Below are positions 11,086 through 22,052 of a stretch of DNA of 64,000 bases, piece by piece. Source of the DNA: Gambelia wislizenii. Lineage: Eukaryota; Chordata; Lepidosauria; Squamata; Crotaphytidae. Location of the stretch: contig JAUMIR010000004.1 of the NCBI GenBank assembly GCA_030847615.1, positions 223,261,501 through 223,325,500 of the forward strand, given 5' to 3'. The notes beneath the pieces were generated by a model that worked only from the letters and a program-made list of their open reading frames with translations, was not told the origin of the DNA and ran no database searches. Position 1 is the stretch's first letter. Each line of letters opens with the position of its first letter. A program made the position numbers and the translations under genes.

Positions 11086-12412
11086 TTAACAACTCTCAAC
11101 CATTTGGATGTCTCCTTCTGGGGTCTCTGCATTCAGCTTTTTGAACAAATGTTTTGCTCTCTCCAAAGAGTTTATCATATATTTCTCACCTGCATAAGTC
11201 ATTATCAAAACCTCTGGGACTATCCAGCGAAAGTTAATATCCTTCTTTCTGAACACCTCCACCAAGAATGTATACTTTCTACTTTTCTTCAGCAAACTTT
11301 AAGAAATTTCTTTAAACATAATTATCTCATTCTCATTTATTTTAAGCCTTATCTTAAAGTGTGATCTAAATATTTAATCTCTGATGCTTTTATGTGTGAA
11401 ACAAAGTATCACATCTCTTGGACGTTTTTCCCTCTGTGCATAACCAAAGTTTTGGCTATATATTGCTTCAATCTTCTTGTCAAATTCTTCACCAGAGCTG
11501 CTTATAAGATCCACCAAGCTTTTTAAACTGTATATTTTAAATCAGTCAGCTCTTCTGGCATAGTTCTTTGCTTAATCTCTTTTTCCTTCAATTTTAACTC
11601 CATCATCATAATTCTATCCTGTGCCTTTTCCAAATCCTGTTGTAAAATGGCCATTCTCTTAGAATTATCAGAATCTCCTGTTGATGTTTGTGTGTACTAG
11701 TTGTGAAATTCTGAACTGATGCTGTGATCTCTTTGAACTGTTTTTCAGCAAGCTCTTTAAATTGGTTTACTTGTCCTGTGAACTCTAACCTTAACAAGTC
11801 CATTTTCTGTTCTAAATGCCCATTACTTTCTGTCACAAATTTATTCAGATCTAAAATCAGGTTAGACATCTTGGATATTGAGGTTTAAAATTTAATAAGC
11901 ACAGGCTCAGTTTTGTCTAACCTAGCTCTGGACATTTTTCTGGTGGCCACATTTGTGATTTTGTATAAATTACTGTCTGCTTAAATTCCAGTATCTGAGA
12001 TAATATTTGTCTCCCCTTTTCTGAAATATGGCTTCCATATAGACCTTTTAATTGTTTGAATCTTAGAGATGCCAAATTTATTTCTTGTCTCCAGTCCAAA
12101 TTGACACTTAGGCCAAATCCACACTACACAAATAACTGGATTATTTGCCATGGCTTCATCCTATGGAAACATGGGATTTGTAGTTTGGTGGGGCACTCTT
12201 TGGGAAAGATGGCTAAAGACCTTGTAAAACTATAAATCCCAGGATTCCATAGGAAGGAACCATGGCAAATAATCCAGCTTCAAACTAGATTATTTGTGTA
12301 GTGTGGATTTGGCCTTAGTTTAATCTTCAATTTTTGAGTGCCATGATATCTGTCTCTCTTGACATTTAGTTTCACTAAGTTGACTTCTCTTATGGCCCTT
12401 GCTCTATTCATG
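11086..12412 (-). pseudogene. L1 ORF1 protein remnant
   Basis: A methionine at about 12407 ('MNRARAIREVNLVKLNVKRD') starts a reading that continues across the MITE at 12111-12314 into 'LDWRQEINLASLRFKQLKG' (12096-12040). The middle part (11869-11606) is rich in Leu, Glu and Gln, as expected for the ORF1 coiled coil ('LDLNKFVTESNGHLEQKMD'). The C-terminal domain at 11295-11086 has 'KYTFLVEVFRKKDINFRW', a typical ORF1 CTD signature. Breaks lie between 11606 and 11295. ORF1 protein is an RNA-binding trimer. Confidence 0.75.
12111..12314. mobile_element. Harbinger-type MITE with TTA duplication
   Basis: The ends are perfect inverted repeats of GGCCAAATCCACACTACAC, with an inner match extending to 'aaataa'. 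TTA occurs on both sides (12108-12110 and 12315-12317). Removing the MITE plus one TTA joins L1 ORF1 in frame ('KLKIKL' to 'SVNLDWRQE'), which confirms the 3-bp duplication. The inner core 'gggatttgtagtttggtg' and its reverse complement recur at 14918, 32478, 49388 and 57130. No transposase is present. Confidence 0.85.
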
Positions 12413-13205
12413 TGATATATTTTTTGAATGTGCAATGCTGCCTAAGGATCATAAGAGCTTGCTGCGTTTCTTCTCCTGTCCTTAGGATGCTAAGTGGAAG
12501 GATGTCTTGGCACTCCAGGAGTGGCCTGCACAGATCCAATAGCTGTTCTATTGGTCTAGATTCTCTGGAGAGTTCACTTATCAGAGCTGACTAATGTTTC
12601 CAGGTCCCTGAAGGTTCTAACCACACTCAGCTTGGACAACCAATTTGACTACAAGACGGCAGGTTTTCAAACTTCTTGCTGCAAGGAAGCCTCAGTGGCT
12701 ACTGGGTTGTCAGTTTTATCATTTCTATTCCTGAGGGAAGCAGCAAAATTTATAGCAGGTGATACAGGTGGTTTCTGTTTGACTAAGACAACAGGCTTCA
12801 TGGTGGTTGTTTGCCTGCCAAATAAACATTCTCCTGGTTGATCTGGGTGTCATTGTACTCATTGATGGGTTCTTGTTGGATATAAGCAGCCTGCTGTTTG
12901 TTTGTGTTCTTTTTCAAGCCAGCAGGGTCTTGAATTTCAAAGAGCAGTGCTCACACAGGTAGCATACCAGTACATAATACTGGCTGATACGGGTGGCGAG
13001 GCTGCTATGCTTAGCATATTGTTTCTTCAGCTCTTCTTCACACAGGGCAGATAAGCTCATCAGGTTGATATGAAGGACAATCTCCTGAGGGAGTACTTCC
13101 TTATCTTTCTGCCTAAGAGATAAGGCACTCTTATCTCTTCTTCCAAGCGTAGGATGGCTAGCTGCTTGCTGGGGCATGTCTGCTGCTCCCAGATGGTGCA
13201 GACAG
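12413..13205 (-). pseudogene. Protein-like antisense stretch, likely processed pseudogene
   Basis: The minus strand from 13177 reads an 87-codon open frame with a coding-like composition, including 'LMSLSALCEEELKKQYAKH' and 'YYVLVCYLCEHCSLKFKTLL'. After one stop the same frame continues as 'NKQQAAYIQQEPINEYND' and 'NQENVYLAGKQPP'. A shifted frame then gives 'KPPVSPAINFAASLRNRND'. No introns or splice sites are evident, so a retrocopied mRNA is the simplest reading. I do not recognise the parent gene. An unrecognised TE protein is the alternative. Confidence 0.4.
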
Positions 13206-14839
13206 ATTAAACTGATAAGAACTGATTTTTATTGTTTTTAAAAAAATTATTAGATAATACTTATAAATACAGTTTAACATAGAAACAACAATTAGTCCAT
13301 ATCAAATCCAAAAAATGCAGTGGCAAAAAGAAATAATAGAGTAATATATAAATAATATATATAAAGCAAATCTCCTTCCTGGGATAGATTAAATTCTTAA
13401 AACATATTTTAAAAGAAAAAGAGCCTACTAAAGGAGACCAGAATGTATTTTACTTTTAGATCACAAATAAGTGATCACTAGTATATCCAAACAATTGCAT
13501 ACCATACATAGAATATAGATAATTTCTAGCATAAAAGAACTATTTCCAAGTTTATCATGATTCTCTCTCTACAGGAATAATGACTGACTTCTCGAATTGG
13601 CAATGATCTGGGATGTGCTCTATGTAAATATCTCAAGACCATTGAATGCTATCTGATACCATTAGCCTAGAAATAAGTTTCGCATAGTGCTTTCCCACCC
13701 CACAGACTCTCAGCACAGGTTCATTTGCTGGATCCCAGCCACCCAGGACTCCAACAAGTAATGTGTGGATGGAGACCTCATACTCCCCTTTGTCTCAGCA
13801 AATCGGCCAGAAGGGCATATTTCTGGTGTTTATGTTCTCTAGCCCCATGTTTTCTCATGTTACCCAAATTGCATGGGGTATGCGAGGATCCCAGTAGTGT
13901 CAAAAACTATAATAGGGAATATTGAATTAGGCCAATTACAGCAGTAAGAGGCTGGATAATGGCAGGATCTTTTAACCTATGTATACTGGTAGTAACGGAG
14001 GAGATTCTAAGCCAAACCGTACAATTAAATTATCTTTATTGGAAATTAATATCAACAGCATTCATGCAAACACTCAGGTGCAGGCAACCACACAAGGCTA
14101 TCGAAGATAGGAGGAAGTATTTGGATAGAGGAATAGAGTAAGGGGGTTGTGGGTTATACTATACCGATCCTGTAGAGCTGAGATCGCAAAGCAAACCATC
14201 TGCAAGGGGGTCTGGAAGATGGAATGGCTACACAGTCTGACGTGAAGTCAAGCAGAAGTGAAACTATGTGCACTTGGGTGGTGTTTTAGGGAGATATTTA
14301 TATATGATAATCTTCCTGAAGGGATGGGATTTTGAGTGGAATACAATGTTTTTCAGAGGTTCCCAGAAGTAGTCAAAGGGGTGTTCCAGAAGAGTTAATG
14401 ATTGTTAATAGGTGATGCATTTAGAATTGAATGGGAGCAGGCAAGGTCTATTGTTGGAGAGGAAGGACCCGTTTTACAAGCATCAAGGACTCTGCTATCT
14501 TTGAGTGGATTAAAGAATGCCTCACCTCCAAGTGTTAATCTCTGACCTGAGTACTTGTTTGGGGACTTTCCAAAGGCCCTTCCCTTGGTTATACATGACT
14601 CCAACTTTGGTGTCTGAGGATCCCTGGTTTACTTGCTAAACACATGGACGGCCACAGTAAGCCAAATTATTAAATATTGCCAATTATGTGATATTCCAAG
14701 ATGAGGTTATCAAGGTAGGTAACACTCAAAAGAGCAGTGATCTTAGCCAAAAGTCCAGGAAGCCAGTGGAAAGAAAATTGCTAAAATTACTCATGGCTTC
14801 CATTGAGAAGAATATTAGTGAAGAATTGCATCCCTATCT
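13206..14839. other. No gene seen; AT-rich then mixed sequence
   Basis: 13206-13560 is very AT-rich ('aataatatatataaag'). The remainder is ordinary unique-looking sequence with short chance frames and no domain. Confidence 0.5.
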
Positions 14840-14917
14840 CATAATAGCACAGACTGAGGAAGTATAGTCAAAATAAATGTGTGGGTTCAAGAGGCCAGAT
14901 TATCCAGAGTAGCATCC

Positions 14918-15390
14918 ACACTACAATGATAGCAGTTTGATACCATTTTAACTGTCATGGCCCTGTCCTATGGGATCCTGGGATTTGGAGTTTGGTGAGG
15001 TACTTAGAATGTCTGCTAGATACCTTTCAGGAAGTTCACTATAGCTCTCTAGTGTGGAAAGCTAAGTATTTCACCCAGCTTCAAATCTCAAATATATAAA
15101 ATAGGGCCATGGCAGTTAAAGTGATATTAAAATGGTATACAGTTGTCCCTCCACATTCACGGATTTGACATTCACGGATTTGAGTATTCATGGCTTGAAA
15201 ATATTCTTAAAAAAATAATAATCCTAATAGCAAACCTTGATTTTGCCATCTTATATAAGGGACACCATTTTGCTATGCCATTGCATATAATGGGACTTGA
15301 GAATTCACGGATTTGGGTATTCATGGAGGGTCCTGGAACCAAACCCCAGCGAATGTGAAGGGACAACTGTAATTGTGCCATGTGGATACA
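14918..15390. mobile_element. Harbinger-like MITE, split by Tigger element
   Basis: The left end 'catccacactacaatgatagcag' is followed by the shared core 'gggatttggagtttggtgagg'. The right end is 'gccatgtggatac'. The interior is interrupted by the 230-bp element at 15140-15369. It is the same family as 12111-12314 but diverged. Confidence 0.55.
15140..15369. mobile_element. Tigger-like MITE, 230 bp, simple interior
   Basis: The ends are CAGTTGTCCCTCCACATTC and GAATGTGAAGGGACAACTG with flanking TA on both sides (15138-15139, 15370-15371). The interior is AT-rich and lacks the GC hairpin array found in larger relatives. A ~65-bp internal block ('atttgccatcttatataaggg' type) matches 50060-50145 in reverse orientation. 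Confidence 0.85.
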
Positions 15391-15819
15391 TTCCAGGATG
15401 ACACACACATGTTATCACCACCAGTTATCTTTACCAATTTTCTCCTTGACGATTCCAGTGGATTATATGAGTTACCATTAATATGAGATAAAATAAAACA
15501 TGGTTGTTTACAAAGATAAACAGAGACTGTTTAAATCAGTTTTAAAAATGTATGTTTAAATCAGAGAGAAATGAAATTTCCTTTCTTTATGTATACTTTT
15601 TCTGTACAAACATTTTATTCTGTTCAACAGCATAGCCTGTTTGGTGGCTACCAGTATAGAGGGGACACACCTTACAAGGAGGATCCAGGGAACAAACAAT
15701 AGGTTAGTCATGCCTCTTTTCTGCTTATGCTTGGCTTTGGGATTAAGAACTGTTTATGTAATATGGGGGTCTGTTTAGGAAATGGATGAAGAGGTTCAGC
15801 TTGCTTACAGATTATTGCA

Positions 15820-15955
15820 ATAGCAATAGAATTTATATTTCTATACTGGTTATCAGTGTAAAGCACTCCCTAAGTGGTTTACAACACAAACTGGGTACTC
15901 ATTTTACTGACCTACAGAAGGATGGAAGACTGATTCAACCTTGATAATTTTGAAC
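15820..15955 (+). mobile_element. SINE-like fragment
   Basis: The phrases 'gtggtttacaacacaaactgggtactcatttta' and 'gaaggatggaagactgattcaacctt' are a reptile SINE-like block, partly shared with 23935-23975 ('agctgggtactcat'). It sits inside copy 1 of the diverged duplication and is absent from copy 2. Confidence 0.45.
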
Positions 15956-16059
15956 ACTTTAAAATGTTGCGGTAAATCAAAGCTTGATTGCAAGACTTGG
16001 TGGGAGCAAACTAAATTGAGCAGGGATACAATGTCTCTCTCTCTGGCTTTTCTTTGCAA

Positions 16060-16493
16060 ATGAAGATTCAGGAAGGACTCATCCCGCGCTTACTGCAAGC
16101 ACACTGATGACTAAAAAGGCCAATCCGAGATAAACAAGTCCGGTTGCAGAAAGCACAGCAGAAGGTCTCCTTAGGTGATGTTTCCGGATTGTGATTCTTT
16201 CTGCGTTGTCGTTTCTCTTCGAGACTTGTTTGGCGTGAGTTCTCAAATAAGGCTGCAGCATTGTGGGTATTGTGTCTCCATGCCTCCCGATGTGAACCCA
16301 GGGCGGACCATTGTTGGTGATTAATTTGGCCGAGCCTGAGATGTTGTTTCAGGGAGTCCTTGTATCGCTTTTTTGGAGTGCCCCTCTTACGCTGACCCGT
16401 GGCGAGTTCACCGTAGAGTAGTATTTTGGGGAGGCGATGGTCCTCCATCCTAGAAACGTGCCCTGCCCAGCGCAGCTGTGTTCTCAATATCAT
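16060..16493 (-). pseudogene. RTE-like LINE C-terminal domain with C2HC finger
   Basis: The open minus-strand frame of ~141 codons has 'LRWAGHVSRMEDHRLPKILLYGEL' split over the post-RT domain, then 'KKRYKDSLKQHLRLGQ', and a terminal zinc-finger motif. The finger is CAFC, 12 residues, H, 3 residues, C, with the 'SRIGL' signature inside. The same domain is seen at 28300-28735, 39530-39950, 44500-44959 and at the right edge of the window (minus strand). It is probably used for nucleic-acid binding. It is the 3' arm of the inverted element. Confidence 0.7.
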
Positions 16494-16639
16494 GGCCCCA
16501 ATGCTGGTGATCCCTGATTACTCAAGGACAGCAACATTCATCACATAGTCAGTCCAGTATATATTTAGGATTGTGCGTATACAGCGCTGATGAAAGCATT
16601 TGAGGAGTCATAGGTGGTGCCTCTGTAGATCATGTTTAT

Positions 16640-17582
16640 ACTGAAAGCTTTTTCACACAATCTTATTTATATTATTCAGTCAGGTTTTGCATTATTCCTC
16701 CTGACAGCTTTTGCTAGATCACACCTCACTATTTATACCTTCTCATTTCTTCGTAGGGTGTCACTTCCAGAGTAAAACACTGTGTAATAATCTGACTGAA
16801 AATATATTGCATCCCGCCTCTCCATTGACGCCCCCTTGTCATGGGAGAGAGGCTTGTGTACCCTAATGATGTTTTGAGCTATGCTGGCAGTGGCATAATA
16901 GCCACTGGTAGGGTCTCCCATGCCAGACAGGTCAAAACCGAAGGGTCTGACAAAGAGTGTCAAAGGGGAGGATGGGCTCTCTATCCTATGGCAACCATCC
17001 TAGGAGAAGGAAAACTCTAATCCCAAACCCGGGCAGATGGTGCTTGTCCAACCCTGTAAGGTCAACCATCTAAGAGAAGGAAACTCTAATCAAACCTATG
17101 ACCCAAGGACCTCACTGCTACCGTCCATGCTTGGAAGGCCAGCAGATTAACCTTTGGTTTAAAGGGTGAGGCCAGTTCTGTGCACGCTGTGCTCTACCAG
17201 AAAAATCCATTGCACAGGCTCAAAGGACAAATCCAATTCCAAAAAAGCCCTGTAGCGATAGGCGAGAGACGAAATGGCAGTTGTAAAGATGCACTGGAAG
17301 CTGCAGACCCAACCCTGCATGCAGGCAGTTCAGGACCTTGGTTGCTCGAGGCTGACCTGGGAGATTACAGTCTTGTTCGGCAGCATCCTGAATGACCAAG
17401 CAGACTTTTTAAAGGAAAGCACTGCTTGTTCCATATGGAGAGGGGCCTAGAAAAGGTGGCCTAATGAAAGCTCATCCCCAACTACCTGGTTGGCTAGCCG
17501 CAGCCAACGGGAATCTTCTGATGCGGTCAAACCAAGGCAAAGAAACAAAGGCACAGACCGGCGTCCAAAGGTGTAAATAAAC
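16640..17582 (+). other. Presumed 5' untranslated part of the RTE-like LINE
   Basis: This lies between the inversion junction and the first endonuclease codons. It has no open domain and mixed composition, with a repeated phrase 'aaccatc..aggagaaggaaactctaat' at ~16985 and ~17065. Assignment rests on position only. Confidence 0.45.
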
Positions 17583-18700
17583 TGACGCTTGCATGCTGGA
17601 ACATCAGAACCATGCAAGACTCTGCAGATAGTGGACGGCCTGAGCGTCGTTCTGCTCTAATAGCACATGAACTATCATGGCTTAATATTGACATTGCTGC
17701 TCTTAGTGAAGTTCGTCTCCATGAGGAAGGCAGCCTTAAAGAGCACGGCGCCGGCTACACACTTTACTGATCTGGCAAACCCAAAACCGAAAAACATCTT
17801 TCAGGAGTAGGCTTTATGATTAAGAACTCCATTGCCTCCAAACTTGAAACCTTGCCAACAGGACACTCCGATCGCATTATTTCCTTACGCCTCCCACATG
17901 TTGTTCTCTTTAGTATATATGCCCCAACTATGCAAGCTGACCCTGTAGAGAAAGACAAATTCTACACAGACCTACGCCAACTCATACAAAAAGTCCCTGT
18001 AGAAGATAAAATTATTATCCTTGGTGACTTTAATGCCAGAGTAGGAAAGAACTCCGAAGCCTGGAAAGGTGTCTTACGCAACCATGGCGTTGGAAATTGC
18101 AATGATAATGGATGCCTCCTGATAGAGTTCTGTGCAGAACAACAGCTGACTATTACAAACACTATCTTTCAGCAGAAAGATAGCTTGAAGACAACCTGGA
18201 TGCATCCCCGATCCAAACATTGGCACCTCATTGACTATGTTCTAGTTTGCCAGAGAAAAATCCGCGATGTCCGTCATACTCGAGTGATGCCCAGTGCAGA
18301 ATGCCAGACAGATCATCGCCTCGTGAGATGTAAACTAAACCTTCATCTTAAGTTCAAACCTAAGAGGGGTGGCATCTTAAAGAAGAGACTCCAGGTCAAC
18401 AATCTTCAACAAGCTACCACGAGAGACAAATTCCAGGCAAACCTGCAAACAAAACTTGAAGACCATCCTACAGATCCTTCTCCTACAGTGCTTTGGCAGC
18501 ATATCAAAAACAGTATCCTGCAGTCAGGTTCTCCCACAAGAAAAATCAAGACTGGTTTGATGAAAACAACCAAGAGATCCAAGAGCTGTTGGCAAAGAAG
18601 AGAACTGCTCACCAGGCATACCTTTCCCAGCCAAGTTGCCATGTAGGAAAATCAGCTTTCCATCTCACATGTAGTAAACTTCAACAAAAACTCTGAGACA
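17583..18700 (+). pseudogene. RTE-like LINE endonuclease domain
   Basis: The reading starts upstream of any Met with 'LTLACWNIRTMQDSADSGRP' and 'IDIAALSEVRLHEEGSL', the APE-type N-terminal blocks with the Asn and Glu catalytic residues. A TGA at 17767-17769 interrupts. The frame then stays open from 17816 to 18646 with 'SIYAPTMQADP', 'IILGDFNARVG' (about 18016-18050), 'HLIDYVLV' (about 18226) and 'TDHRLV' (about 18310), the final SDH-type block. It then shifts frame near 18490-18540. The enzyme would nick the target. Clade: RTE or RTE-X, by resemblance; not certain. Confidence 0.75.
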
Positions 18701-20220
18701 TACAGAACAAGTGGTGGATCAATATAGCAGAAAAGACACAATGCTGTGCAGATCTGAGTGATTCTAGAGGATTTTATGAAGCTCTTAAGGCAGTGTTTGG
18801 ACCTACTTATCAGGTCCAAAGCTCCTTATACAGTACAGATGGTCAAACATTAATTACTGATAAAGCCTCCATCCTGAGTCGATGGGCTGAACACTTTCAA
18901 AGTCTCTTCAGTGCCAACCGAATAGTCCAAGGCTCAGCTATCCAACATATGATACAAAAACCGGTGAAAAATGAATTGGACATAGCTCCCACTTTGGAAG
19001 AGACCCTTAAGGCCATACAGCAGATGAAAAACGGCAAGGCAGCTGGGATTGGTGGAATCCCACCTGAAGTTTGGAAACACAGAGGTCATGTACTCCATGA
19101 TAAATTCCATGAACTCCTTGTGAATTGCTGGGAAAAGGGGAACTGCCATCAGATCTCCGAGATGCAGTCATCACCACCCTGTACAAGAAAAAAGGAGCAA
19201 AATCTGATTGCTCAAACTATCGAGGCATAACACTGCTCTCTATTGCTGGAAAAATCCTTGCAAGGATACTCCTGAACAGATTAGTTCTGCCATTGCAGAA
19301 GAACTTCTTCCTGAAAGCCAATGTGGCTTCAGAGCCAATAGGAGTACTACAGATATGGTATTTGCCCTTAGACAACTGCAAGACAAATGTAGAGAGCAGA
19401 ACAAGGGTCTTTATGTAACACTTGTTGACCTAACCAAAGCCTTCGACACCGTGAGTAGAAAAGGTCTATGGCAGATCCTGGAAAGACTAGGATGTCTCCC
19501 CAAATTCCTTAAAATGATTATCATGCTACACGAGGGCCAGCATGGTCAAGTCAGATATGGCAATGCTCTTTCAGAGCCCTTTCTAATAACTAATGGAGTG
19601 AAGCAAGGTTGTGTTCTTGCTCCAACTTTATTTATAATCTTCTTCAGCATGATGCTCCAAAAGGCTATGGCAGAGCTTGAAGAAGAAGATGGCATCTATA
19701 TACATTACCATACTGATGGTAGCTTGTTTAATTTAAGCCGTCTGAGGGCTTGCACCAAGACTCTAAACTATCTAGTTCGTGAGCTGCTCTTCGCTGATGA
19801 TGCTGCCCTTGTTGCCCACACAGAAGCAGCTCTGCAGCGCCTAACATCCTGCTTCGCAAAAGCTGCAGAGCTGTTTGGGCTGGAAGTCAACCTGAAGAAA
19901 ATGGAAGTTCTTTACCAGCCTGCACCACAGGATGAACACCATCATCCCCACATTGCCATCGGCAACTCTGTGCTTAAGTCCGTTCAGCAGTTCACCTACC
20001 TGGGAAGCATCATCTCCTCAGATGCCAAGACTGACAAAGAGATCGATCACAGATTAGCAAAGGCATATAGTGCATTTGGAAGACTTTACAAAAGAGTCTG
20101 GAGTAACAAACACCTGAGGCAAAGCACAAAAATCAGTGTGTATAGAGCCATTGTACTGTCTATTCTCCTTTATAGGTCTGAAACATGGGTCACCTATCGC
20201 CACCACTTACGACTCCTCGA
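18700..20220 (+). pseudogene. RTE-like LINE reverse transcriptase, frameshifted
   Basis: The pre-RT region has 'KAIQQMKNGKAAGIGGIPPE' (~19015-19070). After shifts at ~19130 and ~19240 the main frame runs to 20220. It carries 'SQCGFRANRSTTDMVFALRQ', 'LVDLTKAFDTV' (~19421-19455, first Asp), 'GVKQGCVLAPTLF' (~19597-19633), an intact 'LLFADDAALVAH' box (~19785-19820), 'GLEVNLKKMEVLYQPAP' and 'FTYLGSIIS'. It ends abruptly at 'HHLRLLEQ', the inversion breakpoint. It lacks the C-terminal finger, which lies in the other arm. Confidence 0.8.
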
Positions 20221-20754
20221 ACAGGAGACAGAGACAGAGGCAGAAGAGGAAGGCATCAGAATGCCAAGAATAATCATTGTCACAGACAGTTTCTGGGTGG
20301 TGAGTACACAGCTGTTTTCAGCTTTTTCGAGACCCAAAAGCTACTCTGACACAACAGCTTTTTTCAAAGCTTACCTTACATTGGAAGAGTTCTATCAGTC
20401 ATCCAATGAGGCTTTTCTCTCTCTTGGCTGCAGATAGTTATTTTGCATTCTTGCAGAGCTTTTCTTTACGTGGTCTTTAAATTTTGCAAGGGTATTCTTT
20501 AGATTGTATTTTGGCACTATGCTTAATTTAATGTTCTTTAGCTTCAGTCTAATTTTTGATATTAGCAGTTCATGTCTGTTCAATTGTGCCCTGGCAACAG
20601 ATAGGCCTCTGTGACTGTCAGTCACAGAGACCATGCCTCCCCATGTGAACTGCAAATTCGGAAAACTTTTGGTTATGAGTAAAATGACTTTCCAGAGAAA
20701 ATTGTGTAAACCACTTGGCACTGGTTCGAAAGAGAAGTAAGCTGTCATGTAACT

Positions 20755-21075
20755 GACCCCCCAGATTGTGGAACTCCCTTCCATGTCCTCTCCCTACTCT
20801 CTTTTAGCCAGCAGTTGAAGACATTTTTATTTAGGCAGGTGATTGAAGTGTGAATTTTAATTGGTGTGCTACTTTAAATGTTGTATTTTATCGATTTTAT
20901 GTTTTTAATTAATGTGTTTTTAACTATAATTTAATAATAGTAATTTAATTTCATTTTTAAAAACTTGTGTAACTTGTGATGTTTTAGTTGTGTTTTTTAA
21001 TTATTGTAAGCCACCTTGAATCCCATCTTGGGAGGAAAGTAGGATATAAATCCAATAAATAAATTAATTAATAAA
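20755..21075 (+). mobile_element. L2-like LINE 3' end
   Basis: The short coding remnant 'LWNSLPCPLPTLF' is the terminal L2 motif. It is followed by an AT-rich UTR and the tail 'taagccaccttgaatccc' with 'ggatataaatccaataaataaa'. Confidence 0.7.
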
Positions 21076-21084
21076 AATTAGATG

Positions 21085-21345
21085 TACCAGTGAGGGTTAT
21101 AGGACAGAGAGCAGGGCCTCCCCAGAAGATCTCCAAACACAAGAAGGTTTATATGGAGAATATGGTCCTTCAAATAACTTGGACCTGAGTTGTCTGTATC
21201 TGTGTATAGTGTTTTTGTATGTTTTTAATCTGTACTGATTTTAATAATTGGCAAGCTGCCTTGAGTCTCAGTACTTGGGGGGAAAAGTTGGGAGATAAGT
21301 GAATAAAATCTCATCACCATCATTATCATCATAATCATCATTTTC
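21085..21345 (+). mobile_element. Unclassified repeat plus second L2-type tail
   Basis: 21085-21190 ('cagggcctccccagaagatct', 'atggtccttcaaataacttggacc') matches the family seen again at 56440-56790. The following part ends 'caagctgccttgagtctc' with 'gagataagtgaataaaatc' and a short (CAT)n-like run, an L2-type tail. Confidence 0.5.
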
Positions 21346-21884
21346 AAAATGTTTTAATAATAAGGGGGCTTATCCACAGATTTTTCTGAGTTGTTTCTGA
21401 AGAGGAACAGTTCTTTCCTGTTGGAACTGTTTTAGAGAAGGAAATTGTCAGCTAACTGTGACAAAGGGCTCAGCTAAACAGGAGAATTAATTGTGGAAAA
21501 TAGTGCATTAACTCACCATGGCAGCAGCGTTCATTTGTCTCCGTAATATTCGCAAGATTGCTGGTATGGGAAGCTACAATACTTAGCCTTTTTTATTTTA
21601 GTGTATGTGCTAATTAATATTTCTTAAATAAACCTGGGATTCTGAAGTGACTAAATACCTGAACTTTTTTTTTTTTTTAAGGAAAGAATGGTGAACCTTT
21701 TAGTAAGTTAGTAAGTTGGGTTTGTCATACTCCACACCCCACCCTGCTACTTTCCCTTTTGTTTGGTCACTTTGTAAATAATTTCCTGTACTTTGTTGGT
21801 ACTGCATAATTTTCTTGAATCACTATTCATTTCTTGGAAAATGGAAATTTGGAGCCAGTGTAACTAAAGCAAATTCCCCTAGCA

Positions 21885-22052
21885 CAAGGATGGCAAACCT
21901 CTGTCTCCATAGATCTCTAGTTTCCCAAGTCTGGAGTTTGGTTCTCCAGATGTTTTGGACTTCAGCTCCCAGAATCCCTGACTGTTGGCCAAGCTGGCTG
22001 GCCTTCTGGGAGCTGAAGTCCAAAACTGAAAACCAAAGTTTGAAAACCATTG
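21885..22052. mobile_element. Palindromic hAT-like MITE
   Basis: A long internal palindrome: 'ttttggacttcagctccca' (21955) is repeated inverted as 'tgggagctgaagtccaaaa' (~22008). The outer ends 'caaggatggcaaacc' and 'tttgaaaaccattg' are inverted. Possible 8-bp flanks (ccctagca/ctctaggt) match only partly. The class recurs in fragments at 23480-23670, 25715-25840 and 41240-41350. Confidence 0.55.

Larger units (their letters stand above)
8120..12412 (-). mobile_element. L1 LINE copy 2, minus strand
   Basis: The order on the minus strand is ORF1 (12412-11086), then the ORF2 endonuclease region (about 10990-10420), then the ORF2 reverse transcriptase (about 8900-8144). This is L1 organisation. 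The 3' end is lost at ~8120, where the DIRS element begins. It is interrupted by a Tigger-like element (8920-9724) and by a Harbinger-like MITE (12111-12314). Confidence 0.85.
14840..15995 (+). repeat. Diverged duplicate of the 49315-53050 segment, copy 1
   Basis: Collinear similarity runs from 'ctcataatagcacagactgagg', through a Harbinger-like MITE and 'gccatgtggatac', then 'aaatcagagag', 'gacacaccttac', 'ggttagtcatgc', to 'ataaatcaaagcttgat'-like sequence at ~15980. The partner has the same blocks in the same order, split by younger insertions. By eye about 70% of bases match. It could be an old local duplication or two copies of an undefined repeat. Confidence 0.65.
16043..20220 (-). mobile_element. 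RTE-like LINE with inverted 5' part
   Basis: The 3' part (16618-16043) reads on the minus strand. The 5' part with endonuclease and most of the RT (16640-20220) reads on the + strand, head to head. The + part stops at 'gactcctcgaa' (20220). The minus part starts at the same consensus place ('caccacctatgactcctcaaa', ~16618). So the two arms together make one element with a 5' inversion, as in twin priming. A short (CT)n run at ~16031-16042 is the element's AG tail seen in reverse. Confidence 0.75.

Noticed and set aside
16043..20220. Two separate LINE insertions head to head
   Set aside because: The two arms are complementary parts that meet at one consensus position, better explained by one insertion with inversion.
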